From: Cryobacterium sp. M96
Lineage (GTDB): Bacteria; Actinomycetota; Actinomycetes; Actinomycetales; Microbacteriaceae
Reading direction: 5' to 3'
Assembly: GCF_002929845.1 (NCBI RefSeq)
Contig: NZ_PJJS01000045.1
Coordinates: 46,016 to 110,015, forward strand
DNA: 64,000 nucleotides
Positions 1 to 9,511 of the stretch are shown piece by piece (position 1 is the first letter of the stretch; every line of letters starts with the position of its first letter). The notes beneath the pieces are model-generated. The model saw only the letters and a program-made list of their open reading frames with translations. It did no database searches and had not been told where the DNA came from. The translations under genes were made by a program, and so were the position numbers.

Positions 1-1744
1 CGTGCGCCCGGTCTTCAAGACCGTCGACACGTGCGCGGGGGAGTTCCCCGCACTCACGCCGTACCACTACTCCAGCTACGACCAGGAGACCGAGGTCGTG
101 CCCAGTGACCGCAAAAAGGTCGTCATCATCGGCTCCGGCCCGAACCGCATCGGCCAGGGCGTCGAGTTCGACTACTCCTGCGTGCACGCCTCGTTTGCCC
201 TCTCCGAGGCTGGCTACGAGACCATCATGATCAACTGCAACCCGGAGACGGTCTCGACCGACTACGACACCTCCGACCGGCTCTACTTCGAGCCGCTCAC
301 CCTCGAGGACGTGCTCGAGGTCATTCACGCAGAAAGCCAGAGCGGCGAGCTCGTCGGCGTGGTCGTGCAGCTGGGAGGCCAGACCGCGCTCGGCCTCGCC
401 AAGGGCCTCGAGGCCGAGGGCATCCCGATACTCGGCACCACCCCGGAGGCCATCGACCTGGCGGAGGAGCGCGGACTTTTCTCCGGCATCCTCGACCAGG
501 CCGGCCTGCTCGCCCCCCGCAACGGCGTCGCCACCGACTACGCCGGCGCTGTGGTCGTTGCCGAGGAGATCGGCTATCCCGTGCTCGTGCGCCCGAGCTA
601 CGTGCTCGGCGGCCGCGGCATGGAGATCGTCTACGACTCCGCAGCGTTGGCCGACTACTTCAACCGGATGGCCGGACAGGGCATCATCGGCCCGTCGCAT
701 CCGCTGCTCGTGGACCGGTTTCTCGACGACGCCATCGAGATCGACGTGGACGCCATCTACGACGGCACCGAGCTCTACATCGGCGGCGTGATGGAGCATA
801 TCGAAGAGGCCGGGATCCACTCCGGCGACTCAAGCTGCACCCTGCCTCCGGTCACCCTCGGCCGTGCGGAGATCGACCGCGTGCGCGAGGCGACGCTGGG
901 CATCGCCCGCGGCATCGGCGTGCGCGGCCTGCTCAACGTGCAGTTCGCGATCGGCGCCGGCGTGCTCTACGTGCTCGAAGCGAACCCGCGCGCCTCGCGT
1001 ACGGTGCCGTTCGTGGCCAAGGCCCTTGGCATCACCTTGGCCAAGGCCGCCGCGCTGATCATGGTCGGCAAGACCATCGCCGAACTCAAGGCCGAGGGCA
1101 AGCTACCTCTGATCGACGGCTCGCGGGTGCCGATGGATGCTCCGGTCGCCGTGAAGGAAGCCGTGCTGCCGTTCAACCGGTTCCGCACGCCCGAGGGTCT
1201 CGTCGTGGACTCCGTGCTCGGCCCGGAGATGCGCTCAACCGGTGAGGTCATGGGCATCGACCGCGACTTCCCGCGGGCCTTCGCCAAGAGCCAGCTCGCC
1301 GCCTACGGCGGAATCCCGCTCACCGGCACCGTGTTCGTGTCGGTCTCCGACCGGGACAAGCGCGCGATCATCCTGCCCATGCTGCGCCTCCAGCAGCTCG
1401 GCTACTCGATCACCGCCACGGAGGGGACCGCCGAAGTTCTGCAACGCAACGGCATCCGCGCCGCCATCGTCACCAAGTTCAGTGAGAAGGCCGACGAGGC
1501 GGACGTGTCGATCGTGGAACTGATCCGCCGCGAAGAGGTGCAGATCGTCATCAACACCCCCGGCGGTCGCACCGCCCGAGCCGACGGCTACGAGATCCGC
1601 GCGGCCGCGGTCGCCGCGGACCTGCCGCTGTTCACCACCATCGCCGAGTTGAGCGCCGCAGTGGCCTCGATCGACGCGATTCGCGGCGGCTTCGAGGTGA
1701 CCTCGCTGCAGGACTACGCCCTCACCCGGACGGCGGCCCTGTGA
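1..1744 (+). CDS. carB: Carbamoyl-phosphate synthase large subunit, C-terminal half (5' partial)
   Basis: The 580 visible residues are the second half of the ammonia-type synthetase, which makes carbamoyl phosphate from bicarbonate, glutamine-derived ammonia and two ATP for pyrimidine and arginine synthesis. Seen: a biotin-carboxylase-like domain ([12 protein letters not shown] near residue 42), the second ATP-grasp domain ([20 protein letters not shown] near residue 190) that phosphorylates carbamate, and a C-terminal MGS-type allosteric domain (about residues 435-560) with INTPGGR. The reading frame is open at the left edge, so roughly 500 N-terminal residues lie outside. Its stop overlaps the pyrF start by 4 bp (GTGA), indicating one pyrimidine operon. 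Confidence 0.97.
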   Translation, partial: VRPVFKTVDTCAGEFPALTPYHYSSYDQETEVVPSDRKKVVIIGSGPNRIGQGVEFDYSCVHASFALSEAGYETIMINCNPETVSTDYDTSDRLYFEPLTLEDVLEVIHAESQSGELVGVVVQLGGQTALGLAKGLEAEGIPILGTTPEAIDLAEERGLFSGILDQAGLLAPRNGVATDYAGAVVVAEEIGYPVLVRPSYVLGGRGMEIVYDSAALADYFNRMAGQGIIGPSHPLLVDRFLDDAIEIDVDAIYDGTELYIGGVMEHIEEAGIHSGDSSCTLPPVTLGRAEIDRVREATLGIARGIGVRGLLNVQFAIGAGVLYVLEANPRASRTVPFVAKALGITLAKAAALIMVGKTIAELKAEGKLPLIDGSRVPMDAPVAVKEAVLPFNRFRTPEGLVVDSVLGPEMRSTGEVMGIDRDFPRAFAKSQLAAYGGIPLTGTVFVSVSDRDKRAIILPMLRLQQLGYSITATEGTAEVLQRNGIRAAIVTKFSEKADEADVSIVELIRREEVQIVINTPGGRTARADGYEIRAAAVAADLPLFTTIAELSAAVASIDAIRGGFEVTSLQDYALTRTAAL

Positions 1745-2655
1745 GCCGCGCGCACGAACAGGACGGGTCGACCGCAGCGGTCGGCCCGGCCGCACCGGCC
1801 GCCTTCGGCGACCGGCTGGGTGATGTCTTCTCGGTCCGGGGACAAGTCTGCGTCGGCATCGACCCGCACACCTGGCTCCTGACCGACTGGGGTCTGCCGG
1901 ACACGGCCGCCGGGGCGGAGTCTTTCGGCCGCCAGGTCGTGGCCGCCGCTGCCGGCCAGGTCGGCCTGGTGAAGCCCCAGGTGGCCTTCTACGAGCGTTT
2001 CGGCTCCGCCGGGTACCTCGCCCTGGAACGGGTGCTGGCGGATGCCCGCGCCGCCGGACTGCTCACGATCGCGGACGTCAAGCGCGGCGACCTCGGTACC
2101 AGCGTGGAGGCGTACGGCCAGGCCTGGCTGAGCGAGGAGTCCCCCCTGGAGGTCGACGCCATCACCGTGAACGCGTATATGGGCGTCGGGTCGCTGGAAC
2201 CGGTGTTCCGCCTTGCAGCCCAGACCGGCAAGGGGATCTTTGTGCTGGCCGCCACCTCGAACCCCGAGGCGGCGGCGCTTCAGCGGGCCGTGATCGCCGA
2301 GGGGAATCAGACCGGCCAAAGCGTCGCCCAATCCGTCTTCGGCGCTGTGACCGAGCGGAATGCCCGGTCCGGGGCTTCCTCTCTCGGCTCGGTCGGGGTG
2401 GTGCTCGGCGCCACACTGGACCTGGCCACGTTCGGACTGGACCTCTCCGTGGCGCCCGCCCGCGGTCTCACCCCCATCCTCGCTCCCGGCTTCGGCCACC
2501 AGGGCGCGCAGGTCGCCGATCTGAAGAACTTGTACGGGGGGTACGCGGAAGGCGTTATCGTGAGTGAATCGCGCAGCGTTCTAGAGGTCGGCCCCGACCG
2601 AATCAAACAAGCGATTGCGCGCCGAGTAGTTGAAGCAGGAGCTGCCCGTGGCTGA
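1741..2655 (+). CDS. pyrF: Orotidine 5'-phosphate decarboxylase (actinobacterial long type)
   Basis: Converts OMP to UMP, the last step of de novo UMP synthesis. The 304-residue length and the sequence fit the long PyrF class of actinobacteria. The catalytic Lys/Asp signature appears as ADVKRGD at residues 111-117, with GIDPH (39-43) and VNAYMG supporting phosphate and base contacts. The start is GTG at 1741, overlapping the carB stop by 4 bp, so translation is probably coupled. The 3' end overlaps the following mIHF-Gmk gene by 8 bp. Confidence 0.95.
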   Translation: MSRAHEQDGSTAAVGPAAPAAFGDRLGDVFSVRGQVCVGIDPHTWLLTDWGLPDTAAGAESFGRQVVAAAAGQVGLVKPQVAFYERFGSAGYLALERVLADARAAGLLTIADVKRGDLGTSVEAYGQAWLSEESPLEVDAITVNAYMGVGSLEPVFRLAAQTGKGIFVLAATSNPEAAALQRAVIAEGNQTGQSVAQSVFGAVTERNARSGASSLGSVGVVLGATLDLATFGLDLSVAPARGLTPILAPGFGHQGAQVADLKNLYGGYAEGVIVSESRSVLEVGPDRIKQAIARRVVEAGAARG

Positions 2656-3568
2656 GAATCGCCCCACCCCACCCGACGTCGATCGGGTTGCCGCCTCGCG
2701 CGCCGCCGTGGCGGCTCGCCGCGCACGCGCCGCAGTTAAAAGCCAGATTGCGCGGGGAAAACGTAGCGCGCTCGACGTGTTGTCCGCCGCGACCGAGAGC
2801 CCGGACGGCGTCGAAGGGCGCCTGCGGGTGACCGAGTTCCTGATCAGCATTCCGGCGATCGGCGTCACCAAGATGCACCGAATCATGGGGCGGCTCGAGA
2901 TCTCGCCGTCGAAGCGATTGGGGGGGCTGGGCAAGCACCAACGCGATCGGTTGCGAGATTTTCTCACCACGCGCACCGTCGCGAGGCGCGGCGATTCCTC
3001 CGCGAAGCTTGTCGTGCTGGCCGGTCCCACCGCGGTCGGCAAGGGAACCGTCGCGGCGCACATCCGTCAGCATCACCCGGGCGTGCACCTGTCGGTGTCG
3101 GCCACGACCCGGGCACCTCGCCCAGGCGAGACCGCGGGCGTGAGCTACTTCTTCGTCGACGACGCCGAATTCGACCGGATGGTCGCGGCCGGCGACCTGC
3201 TCGAGTGGGCGACCGTGCACAACGCGCACCGCTACGGCACCCCGCGGGGTCCAGTCACGGAGGCCTTGAACGAGGGTCACAGCGTGCTCCTCGAGATCGA
3301 CATCCAAGGAGCCCGGGCCGTTCGCCGGGCCATGCCGGAGGCCAGACTGGTCTTCCTGCTTCCGCCGAGCTGGGACGAACTGGTGCGCCGGCTGATCGGC
3401 CGGGACACCGAGGCGCCCGCCGAACAGGCCCGCCGGCTCGAGACGGCCAAACTCGAATTGGCCGCCCAGGGGGAGTTCGATTATCGGGTCGTAAACCACG
3501 ACGTGGGCGAAGCGGCGCGCGAGGTCGTAGACTTGATGAATCTGCGTACGGCGCCGTTGCTGCCGTAG
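2648..3568 (+). CDS. gmk: Fusion protein: N-terminal mIHF-type DNA-binding domain plus guanylate kinase
   Basis: The C-terminal half (about residues 119-306) is guanylate kinase, which makes GDP from GMP and ATP: Walker [11 protein letters not shown] at 125-134, then [13 protein letters not shown] and the YGTPRGPV substrate-binding stretch. The N-terminal half (about 17-109) matches the mycobacterial integration host factor mIHF: an ARRARAAVK helix, a helix-hairpin-helix-like [13 protein letters not shown], then [18 protein letters not shown]. In Mycobacterium tuberculosis these are separate adjacent genes (Rv1388 mihF, Rv1389 gmk). I chose GTG 2648 because AGGAG lies 7 nt upstream; a TTG at 2630 is possible. 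No stop or convincing internal start separates the halves. Confidence 0.93.
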   Translation: MAENRPTPPDVDRVAASRAAVAARRARAAVKSQIARGKRSALDVLSAATESPDGVEGRLRVTEFLISIPAIGVTKMHRIMGRLEISPSKRLGGLGKHQRDRLRDFLTTRTVARRGDSSAKLVVLAGPTAVGKGTVAAHIRQHHPGVHLSVSATTRAPRPGETAGVSYFFVDDAEFDRMVAAGDLLEWATVHNAHRYGTPRGPVTEALNEGHSVLLEIDIQGARAVRRAMPEARLVFLLPPSWDELVRRLIGRDTEAPAEQARRLETAKLELAAQGEFDYRVVNHDVGEAAREVVDLMNLRTAPLLP

Positions 3569-3629
3569 CGCCCGTTTTCCGTGATTCTGCGCGTCCCGCA
3601 GCACAAACCGCTCTGAAGGAGTGACACCA

Positions 3630-3887
3630 ATGGCTACCAAGCTCACTGGCATCATTGACCCGCCCATCGACGACCTGCTCACCAAGGCCGATTCCAAGTA
3701 CGCCCTCGTGGTCTTCGCCTCCAAGCGCGCGCGTCAGATCAACGACTACTATGCGGACCTGCACGAAGGCAGCCTGTTCGACAATGTCGGCCCGCTCGTC
3801 GACTCGACCGTCGACGACAAGCCGCTGTCCGTCGCCCTCCGCGAGATCAACGAAGACAAGCTCACCTCCCGCCCCATCGCCGAGTAA
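3630..3887 (+). CDS. rpoZ: DNA-directed RNA polymerase omega subunit
   Basis: This 85-residue protein stabilises the beta' subunit during RNA polymerase assembly. The core omega motif [19 protein letters not shown] is intact at about residues 24-42. ATG 3630 is preferred over the in-frame GTG 3621 because a GAAGGAG ribosome-binding site lies 8-9 nt before it and the product then begins [10 protein letters not shown], normal for the family. It sits directly after gmk, the usual order in both actinobacteria and proteobacteria. Confidence 0.95.
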   Translation: MATKLTGIIDPPIDDLLTKADSKYALVVFASKRARQINDYYADLHEGSLFDNVGPLVDSTVDDKPLSVALREINEDKLTSRPIAE

Positions 3888-3907
3888 CGCACCCACAAGC
3901 GCGCAGG

Positions 3908-5122
3908 ATGTCGTCAGGTCGCACGATCGTCGTCGGGATAACCGGCGGCATTGCTGCCTACAAGGCCGTGAACGTCGTGCGCGCTTTCGTGTTGCGGGGG
4001 GACTGCGTGCACGTCGTGGCGACGCCGGCGGCGCTGCGATTCGTCGGCAAGCCCACCCTCGAGGCTATCTCCCGCAACCCCGTGCACACGGATCTCTATG
4101 AGGGCGTCGCCGAGGTGCGGCACGTGGCCATCGGCCAATCCGCCGACCTGATCGTCGTGGCCCCGGCCACCGCGAACACCATCGCGAAGCTCGCCACCGG
4201 CCTCGCCGACGACCTGCTCGGCAACACCATCCTGGCCAGCACCGCCCCGCTCGTGATCGCCCCGGCGATGCACACGGAGATGTGGAACAACGCGGCCACG
4301 GTCGCCAATGTGGCCACCCTCCGCGCCCGCGGCGTCATCGTCGTCGGGCCTGGGGTCGGCCAGCTCACCGGCGCCGACGCCGGAGCCGGCCGGATGGAAG
4401 AGCCCGACACCATCGTCGCCGCGGCCCTCGCCGCCCTTGCCTTGGCCGACCGCACCGATGGGCCAGGGGCCGACCTGGTCGGCAAGCACGTCGTGATCAC
4501 CGCTGGCGGCACTCGCGAGCCCCTCGACCCCGTGCGCTTCCTCGGCAACCGTTCCAGCGGTAAGCAGGGGGTCGCCCTGGCGCAGGCCGCCCTGGCTCGG
4601 GGTGCGTCCGTGACCCTGATCGCCGCGAATCTCGAGGTTGCCGCACCAACAGCGGTGGAACTGCGGCTCGTGGGCACCGCGCTCGAGCTCGAGGCGGCCG
4701 TCACGGATGCCGCCGCCGGGGCCGACGCCGTGATCATGGCGGCCGCGGTCGCCGACTACCGGCCGGTGCAGGTGAGCGCCGGCAAGATCAAGAAAGACGA
4801 GACCGGCGACACCCTGCTGCTCGAACTGACCCGCAATCCCGATATCCTCGCCGGGCTCGCCCGGACGAAGCGCACGGGCCAGGTACTGATCGGGTTCGCC
4901 GCGGAGACGGAGCCGGATCCGGTTCGCCTGCTTGTACTCGGTCGCGAGAAAATGGCGCGCAAGGGCTGCGACTTCCTGGTGGTCAACCGCGTGGGCTGGG
5001 CGGAGGGTTTCGCCTCGGACCGTAACGCGATCACGGTGCTCGATCACGACGGAGATATAGTGTGTGAGGTCTCCGGAACCAAAATGTCGGTGGCCGGGCG
5101 CATCCTTGACCTGATCGGCTGA
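3908..5122 (+). CDS. coaBC: Bifunctional phosphopantothenoylcysteine decarboxylase / phosphopantothenate-cysteine ligase
   Basis: Carries out two consecutive steps of coenzyme A synthesis: CTP-dependent coupling of cysteine to 4'-phosphopantothenate, and FMN-dependent decarboxylation to 4'-phosphopantetheine. The N-terminal flavoprotein (about 1-180) starts with [14 protein letters not shown] and has the PAMHTEMW active-site motif. The C-terminal CoaB domain (about 190-404) has [20 protein letters not shown] and the KIKKDE lysine loop. 404 residues is normal for the fused enzyme. The stop codon lies inside the left arm of the inverted repeat that leads into metK. Confidence 0.95.
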   Translation: MSSGRTIVVGITGGIAAYKAVNVVRAFVLRGDCVHVVATPAALRFVGKPTLEAISRNPVHTDLYEGVAEVRHVAIGQSADLIVVAPATANTIAKLATGLADDLLGNTILASTAPLVIAPAMHTEMWNNAATVANVATLRARGVIVVGPGVGQLTGADAGAGRMEEPDTIVAAALAALALADRTDGPGADLVGKHVVITAGGTREPLDPVRFLGNRSSGKQGVALAQAALARGASVTLIAANLEVAAPTAVELRLVGTALELEAAVTDAAAGADAVIMAAAVADYRPVQVSAGKIKKDETGDTLLLELTRNPDILAGLARTKRTGQVLIGFAAETEPDPVRLLVLGREKMARKGCDFLVVNRVGWAEGFASDRNAITVLDHDGDIVCEVSGTKMSVAGRILDLIG

Positions 5123-5232
5123 GACCGCTCGGGCATCCGGTCACCTGGGTTGCCGTCGCCGGCAAGGGCAGGGTCTCCGGCGCTTCCCGACCGGCACGAC
5201 CGGGTGCCCGGTCGGCTCGGCCCGGTCTCAGC
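5118..5232 (+). promoter_or_regulatory. Candidate structured leader RNA upstream of metK
   Basis: Seen directly: GCTGAGACCG (5118-5127) is exactly complementary to CGGTCTCAGC (5223-5232), closing about 115 nt that contain two perfect hairpins: TTGCCG/CGGCAA (5150-5155 with 5160-5165, 4-nt loop) and GACCGG/CCGGTC (5198-5203 with 5208-5213). A competing pairing, CCGACCGG (5187-5194) with CCGGTCGG (5208-5215), excludes the second hairpin. A short T run (5239-5243) follows the closing stem. Inference: a cis-acting RNA, attenuator or terminator-like fold controlling metK. I cannot match it to a named SAM riboswitch class. Confidence 0.4.
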
Positions 5233-5289
5233 GGAGAATTTTTCACGTTCATTTCTTCTACACGTTGTTCTGCAACAGAGACGGGCAAG

Positions 5290-6483
5290 ATGCGCGATCT
5301 ACGCCTTTTCACTTCGGAGTCGGTAACCGAAGGTCACCCCGACAAGATCTGCGACCAGATCTCCGACAGCATTCTGGATGCGCTCCTGACGGAAGACCCG
5401 CACAGCCGGGTCGCCGTCGAGACCCTCGTCACCACCGGGCTCGTACACGTCGCCGGCGAGGTCAGCACCGAGGCCTACGTCGAGATCCCCTCAATCGTGC
5501 GCAAGTGCATCACCGATATCGGCTACGACTCTTCGGACGTCTGGTTCGACGGCCGCTCCTGCGGCGTGGAGATCTCCATCGGCGGCCAGTCGCCCGACAT
5601 CGCGCAGGGCGTGGACAACGCCTTCGAGCGTCGGGAAGAGTCCAGTGTCGAGGACTTCGACCGCCAGGGGGCCGGCGACCAGGGCATCATGTTCGGATAC
5701 GCCACCCGGGAGACCCCCCAGCTGATGCCGATCCCGATCTGGATCGCACACCGCCTCGCCGAACGCCTCGCCGAGGTGCGCAAGTCCGGCGAACTCGACT
5801 ACCTTCGGCCCGACGGCAAGACCCAGGTCACCATCGGCTACGACGGCATCACGCCGCGCTCGGTCGAGACCGTCGTGCTGTCGACCCAGCACTCGCCGAA
5901 GGTGTCCAACGAGCAGCTGCGTGCGGAGGTCGAGGAACTTGTCATCCGCCCGGTGCTCGACCGCGTGGAACTGGACTCGTCTGAACTGAATACGCTGATC
6001 AACCCGACCGGGCGGTTCGAGATCGGCGGCCCTCAGGGCGACGCCGGCCTCACCGGGCGCAAGATCATCATCGACACCTACGGCGGTTCCAGCCGGCACG
6101 GCGGGGGTGCGTTCAGCGGCAAGGACCCGTCGAAGGTCGACCGCTCCGCAGCGTACGCGATGCGCTGGGTGGCCAAGAACGCCGTGGCCGCCGGGCTGGC
6201 TGACCGTCTCGAGATTCAGGTGGCCTACGCCATCGGCAAGGCCTCGCCCGTCGGGCTTTACGTGGAGACCTTCGGCACCGGGGTGATGGCCGACCGGGAC
6301 ATCACCGCGGCGATCCGCGCGGTCTTCGACCTGCGCCCGGCCGCGATCATCCATTCCCTTGACCTGCTGCGCCCGATCTACGCGCAGACCGCCGTCTACG
6401 GCCACTTCGGCCGCGAGCTTCCCGACTTCACCTGGGAGCGCCTCGACCGGGTCGACGAGCTGAGAAGCGCTGCCGGACTGTGA
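5290..6483 (+). CDS. metK: S-adenosylmethionine synthetase
   Basis: Makes S-adenosylmethionine from methionine and ATP. 397 residues is typical. Family motifs seen: [19 protein letters not shown] near the N-terminus, [12 protein letters not shown] (the ATP-binding hexapeptide region) near residue 131, and the glycine-rich [19 protein letters not shown] near residue 275. ATG 5290 gives the expected [10 protein letters not shown] start, though the ribosome-binding site is weak. It is separated from coaBC by the only large gap in this run of genes, which holds a candidate structured leader (5118-5232). Confidence 0.97.
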   Translation: MRDLRLFTSESVTEGHPDKICDQISDSILDALLTEDPHSRVAVETLVTTGLVHVAGEVSTEAYVEIPSIVRKCITDIGYDSSDVWFDGRSCGVEISIGGQSPDIAQGVDNAFERREESSVEDFDRQGAGDQGIMFGYATRETPQLMPIPIWIAHRLAERLAEVRKSGELDYLRPDGKTQVTIGYDGITPRSVETVVLSTQHSPKVSNEQLRAEVEELVIRPVLDRVELDSSELNTLINPTGRFEIGGPQGDAGLTGRKIIIDTYGGSSRHGGGAFSGKDPSKVDRSAAYAMRWVAKNAVAAGLADRLEIQVAYAIGKASPVGLYVETFGTGVMADRDITAAIRAVFDLRPAAIIHSLDLLRPIYAQTAVYGHFGRELPDFTWERLDRVDELRSAAGL

Positions 6484-6502
6484 CCGGGCAGGCGCGGCGC
6501 CG

Positions 6503-8593
6503 ATGACCCGCTCCGGCCTCGTGGCCCGGGTGCTCATCGACTCGCCGCTGCCGCAGCTCGACCACCTGTTCGATTACAGCATTCCCGATGAGCTCGCCGG
6601 CATCGCCCGGCCCGGCGTGCGCGTGCGGGTGCCGCTGCGCTCGGCCGGTCGCGTCGCCGACGGATACCTGATCGAGGTGCTGGGTGCGGCCGAGGGGCGC
6701 GGTGCGGTCGGACCGGCCGCAGGCCCGGAGGCGCTGCCGGGTCTCGAGGCTGGCACCGAATTCCGGGGCGCGCTCAGCCCGCTCGAGAGCGTGGTCTCCG
6801 CCGCCCAGGTGCTCACCCCCGAGGTCTGGGAGCTCGCCCGTCGGGTCGCCGACCGGGCCTCGGGGAACGCGAGCGACATCATCCGTCTCGCCGTGCCCCC
6901 GCGCCAGGTCCGGGTGGAGAAGGCCTGGCTGGCGGCGCGAACAGCGGATGCTTCCGCCCCGGCCGACGGGACGGCCGGTGTTGCCACCGTGGCCGAGCCT
7001 GGCGATGTGGCCGACCCCGCCACCCCCGCCGGACCGGCCTGTGCCGATTACCCGGCCGGCACCCTCGACACGGCCGTCGCCACGGGGGCGCGCCTCTGCG
7101 TGGCCGCGGTGCCCGAGCTGCAACGGCTGCCGGACGGGCAGACCATCGGGAAGTGGGCGATCACCCTGGCCGAGCTCGCGGTGGCCGGCCTGGCCGCCGG
7201 GCGGAGCGCCATCCTCATCGTGCCGGACTACCGCGACCAAGACCAGCTTCAGGCCGCCCTCGACCTGCTGGCCCCGGCCGACTCGGTCAGCCGCGTCGAT
7301 GCACGCCAGCCCAACCCGGAACGCTATCGGGCCTTCCTGGCCGCCCTTGCCCCGGAACCCCGGATCGTGCTCGGCAATCGGTCGGCCGTCTACGCGCCGG
7401 CCCACGACCTCGGTCTGATCGCGCTCTTCGACGACGGCGACCCGCTGCACGGCGAACCGCTCAGCCCCTACGCGCACTCCCGCGACGCCGCGCTCGTGCG
7501 CCAGGGCCAGTCCGGCTGCGCCCTCGTCTTCCTCGGCCATACCCGCACCGTCGAGGTGCAGCGCCTGGTCGAGCTGGGCTGGCTCACTGCGGTGCACCCC
7601 GCGCAGAACCGGCATCCGCGGATCATCCCTACCGACTTCCAGTCCGAGCCCGACCAGCAGGCCCGCGCCGCGCGCATCCCGACGGCCGCGTGGCGGGCCG
7701 CCAAGGAGGCGCTGGCCCAGGGCCCCGTGCTGGTGCAGGTGGCCAGCCCCGGCTACGCCCCGATGCTCGCCTGCCAGAGTTGCAAGAAGGCCGCCCGCTG
7801 CACCACCTGTCAGGGGCCGCTCGCTTTGGCCTCCAAGGACTCCACCCCGTCGTGTCGCTGGTGCGGGGCGCTGGCCGCCAACTGGAGCTGCACGCACTGC
7901 GAGGGGCGCGCCCTGCGGGTCGTCACCCTCGGCACCGGGCGAACCGCCGAAGAACTCGGCCGGGCGTTCCCCGGCGCGCGCATTATCGTCGCCGACGGCG
8001 ACCATCCGCTGCAGCACCTCGGCGACGCCCCGGCCCTGGTGATCGCCACCCGCGGCGCGGAGCCCATCCCGACGGGTGGATACCGAGCCATCCTGCTGCT
8101 CGACGGCGAACGGATGCTCGCCCGGGAATCCCTGCGGGTCGGGGAGGACTGCCTGCGCTGGTGGTCCAACGCCGCATCCCTGGCGGCCCCGGGTGCCGCT
8201 GTGGTCCTGGTCGGCGTGGGCGGGCTCGTCGCCCGGGCGCTGAACTCCTGGCAGCCCGAGATGCTCGCCGCGTCGGAACTGGCCGATCGCCGCCAACTGC
8301 GATTCCCGCCCGCGGTGCGTGCTGCATCCGTCACCGGCACCGACGCCGACGTCGCCCTGGCCCTGGCAGAGCTGGCCGGGATGGACGGCGTCGATGTACT
8401 CGGCCCGGTCACCACGGAGGACCCCCTGGTGCGTGCGATCGTGCGGCTGCCCTACGCCAGCGGTGACGCCGTGGCCCGTGCGCTCAAGGCCGCGGTCGTG
8501 CGCAATGCCGCCCGCCGCCGGCGCCCGAAGGGGGCGGCCTTCCGCCCCGCGCCTACACTCAAAGTACGATTCGACGACCCGGAGCTGCTCTAA
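6503..8593 (+). CDS. priA: Primosomal protein N' (PriA), helicase motifs degenerate
   Basis: PriA recognises stalled forks and helps reload the replicative helicase. Seen in the 696 residues: the N-terminal 3'-DNA-binding region (LIDSPLPQLDHLFDYSIP) and eight cysteines at about residues 424-466, in CxxC pairs, that form the zinc module. The Walker A GxGKT motif is absent (the region reads GRSAILIVPDYRD) and the DEAH box is replaced by FDDGD. Known: actinobacterial PriA proteins usually lack helicase function, so this is probably a structural loader rather than a pseudogene. It is followed immediately by fmt (TAA then ATG). Confidence 0.93.
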   Translation: MTRSGLVARVLIDSPLPQLDHLFDYSIPDELAGIARPGVRVRVPLRSAGRVADGYLIEVLGAAEGRGAVGPAAGPEALPGLEAGTEFRGALSPLESVVSAAQVLTPEVWELARRVADRASGNASDIIRLAVPPRQVRVEKAWLAARTADASAPADGTAGVATVAEPGDVADPATPAGPACADYPAGTLDTAVATGARLCVAAVPELQRLPDGQTIGKWAITLAELAVAGLAAGRSAILIVPDYRDQDQLQAALDLLAPADSVSRVDARQPNPERYRAFLAALAPEPRIVLGNRSAVYAPAHDLGLIALFDDGDPLHGEPLSPYAHSRDAALVRQGQSGCALVFLGHTRTVEVQRLVELGWLTAVHPAQNRHPRIIPTDFQSEPDQQARAARIPTAAWRAAKEALAQGPVLVQVASPGYAPMLACQSCKKAARCTTCQGPLALASKDSTPSCRWCGALAANWSCTHCEGRALRVVTLGTGRTAEELGRAFPGARIIVADGDHPLQHLGDAPALVIATRGAEPIPTGGYRAILLLDGERMLARESLRVGEDCLRWWSNAASLAAPGAAVVLVGVGGLVARALNSWQPEMLAASELADRRQLRFPPAVRAASVTGTDADVALALAELAGMDGVDVLGPVTTEDPLVRAIVRLPYASGDAVARALKAAVVRNAARRRRPKGAAFRPAPTLKVRFDDPELL

Positions 8594-9511
8594 ATGAAAC
8601 TCGTCTTCGCCGGCACGCCGCAGGCGGCCGTGCCCAGCCTGGGCGCCCTGGCTCAGTCCCACCACGACCTCGCGGCCGTGATCACCCGGGCGGATGCCCC
8701 GTTCGGCCGCAAACGCGTGCTCACCCCCTCGCCGCTCGCGCGAGCCGCCGTCGAGAACGGGCTGCACGTGATCAAGGCCAATCGCCTCGACGAGGCCGCG
8801 ACCGTGGAGATCGCCGCACTGCGACCCGACCTCGGCGTCATCGTCGCCTACGGCGGGCTCGTGCGTGAACCGCTCCTGTCGGTGCCCCGGCTCGGCTGGA
8901 TCAACCTGCACTTCTCCCTGCTCCCGCGCTGGCGCGGTGCCGCTCCCGTGCAGCGCGCACTCATGGCCGGCGACGAGCAGACTGGTGCCGCCGTATTCCA
9001 GCTGGTTCCGGAACTCGACGCGGGCGCCGTGTTCGCGCAACTGACGCGGGCGATCGTCGAGGACGACACCGCGGGCAGCCTGTTGCGGGCGCTCAGCGAC
9101 AGCGGCGCGCGTCTGCTGCTGCAGGTGATCGACGCCCTCGAAGCCGGCGGCGTCCAGGCGACCCCGCAGTCCGGTCCGGTCACCCTGGCCCCCAAGCTGA
9201 CTCTTGCGGATGCCCGTATCGACTGGTCCGAACCGGCCGTCTCGGTGCGCAACCGGGTGCGCGGGGTCACCCCGGAGCCGGGCGCGTTCACGGTGCTCGG
9301 CGACGCCCGCCTCAAACTCCAGGGCGTTGCCCTGACCCAGGGATCCGAGCCGCAACCGGCCGGCCTGATCCGTGAGATCGACAAGAAAGTGCTGATTGGA
9401 ACGGGGACCGAGCCGCTCGAGCTGGTCACCGTGCAACCGGCCGGAAAGACACAGATGAAGGCAATCGACTGGTGGCGCGGAGTGAATTGGACGGAGGTTG
9501 TCGCCTCATGA
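8594..9511 (+). CDS. fmt: Methionyl-tRNA formyltransferase
   Basis: Formylates Met-tRNAfMet with 10-formyl-tetrahydrofolate for translation initiation. 305 residues. The catalytic region reads INLHFSLLPRWRGAAPVQRA with Asn104 and His106 in the expected positions; the N-terminal Rossmann-like part starts FAGTPQAAVPSL, and a C-terminal OB-like domain (about 205-305) follows. The start abuts the priA stop with no gap and the stop overlaps rsmB by 4 bp (ATGA), so the three genes are almost certainly co-transcribed. Confidence 0.96.
   Translation: MKLVFAGTPQAAVPSLGALAQSHHDLAAVITRADAPFGRKRVLTPSPLARAAVENGLHVIKANRLDEAATVEIAALRPDLGVIVAYGGLVREPLLSVPRLGWINLHFSLLPRWRGAAPVQRALMAGDEQTGAAVFQLVPELDAGAVFAQLTRAIVEDDTAGSLLRALSDSGARLLLQVIDALEAGGVQATPQSGPVTLAPKLTLADARIDWSEPAVSVRNRVRGVTPEPGAFTVLGDARLKLQGVALTQGSEPQPAGLIREIDKKVLIGTGTEPLELVTVQPAGKTQMKAIDWWRGVNWTEVVAS

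Noticed and set aside
5118..5232. Metk leader as a known SAM-IV riboswitch
   Set aside because: I could not find the conserved core sequence I would expect for SAM-IV; only generic stems are visible, so I report it as an unassigned structure.
6428..9436. Very long minus-strand open frame (about 1000 codons) opposite priA and fmt
   Set aside because: It is antisense to two clear genes, has no ribosome-binding site or recognisable domain, and is glycine/arginine-rich as expected for the mirror of GC-biased codons. The same applies to the long minus-strand frames opposite uvrA (41690-44527) and opposite polA and the DUF885 gene (34327-37167).
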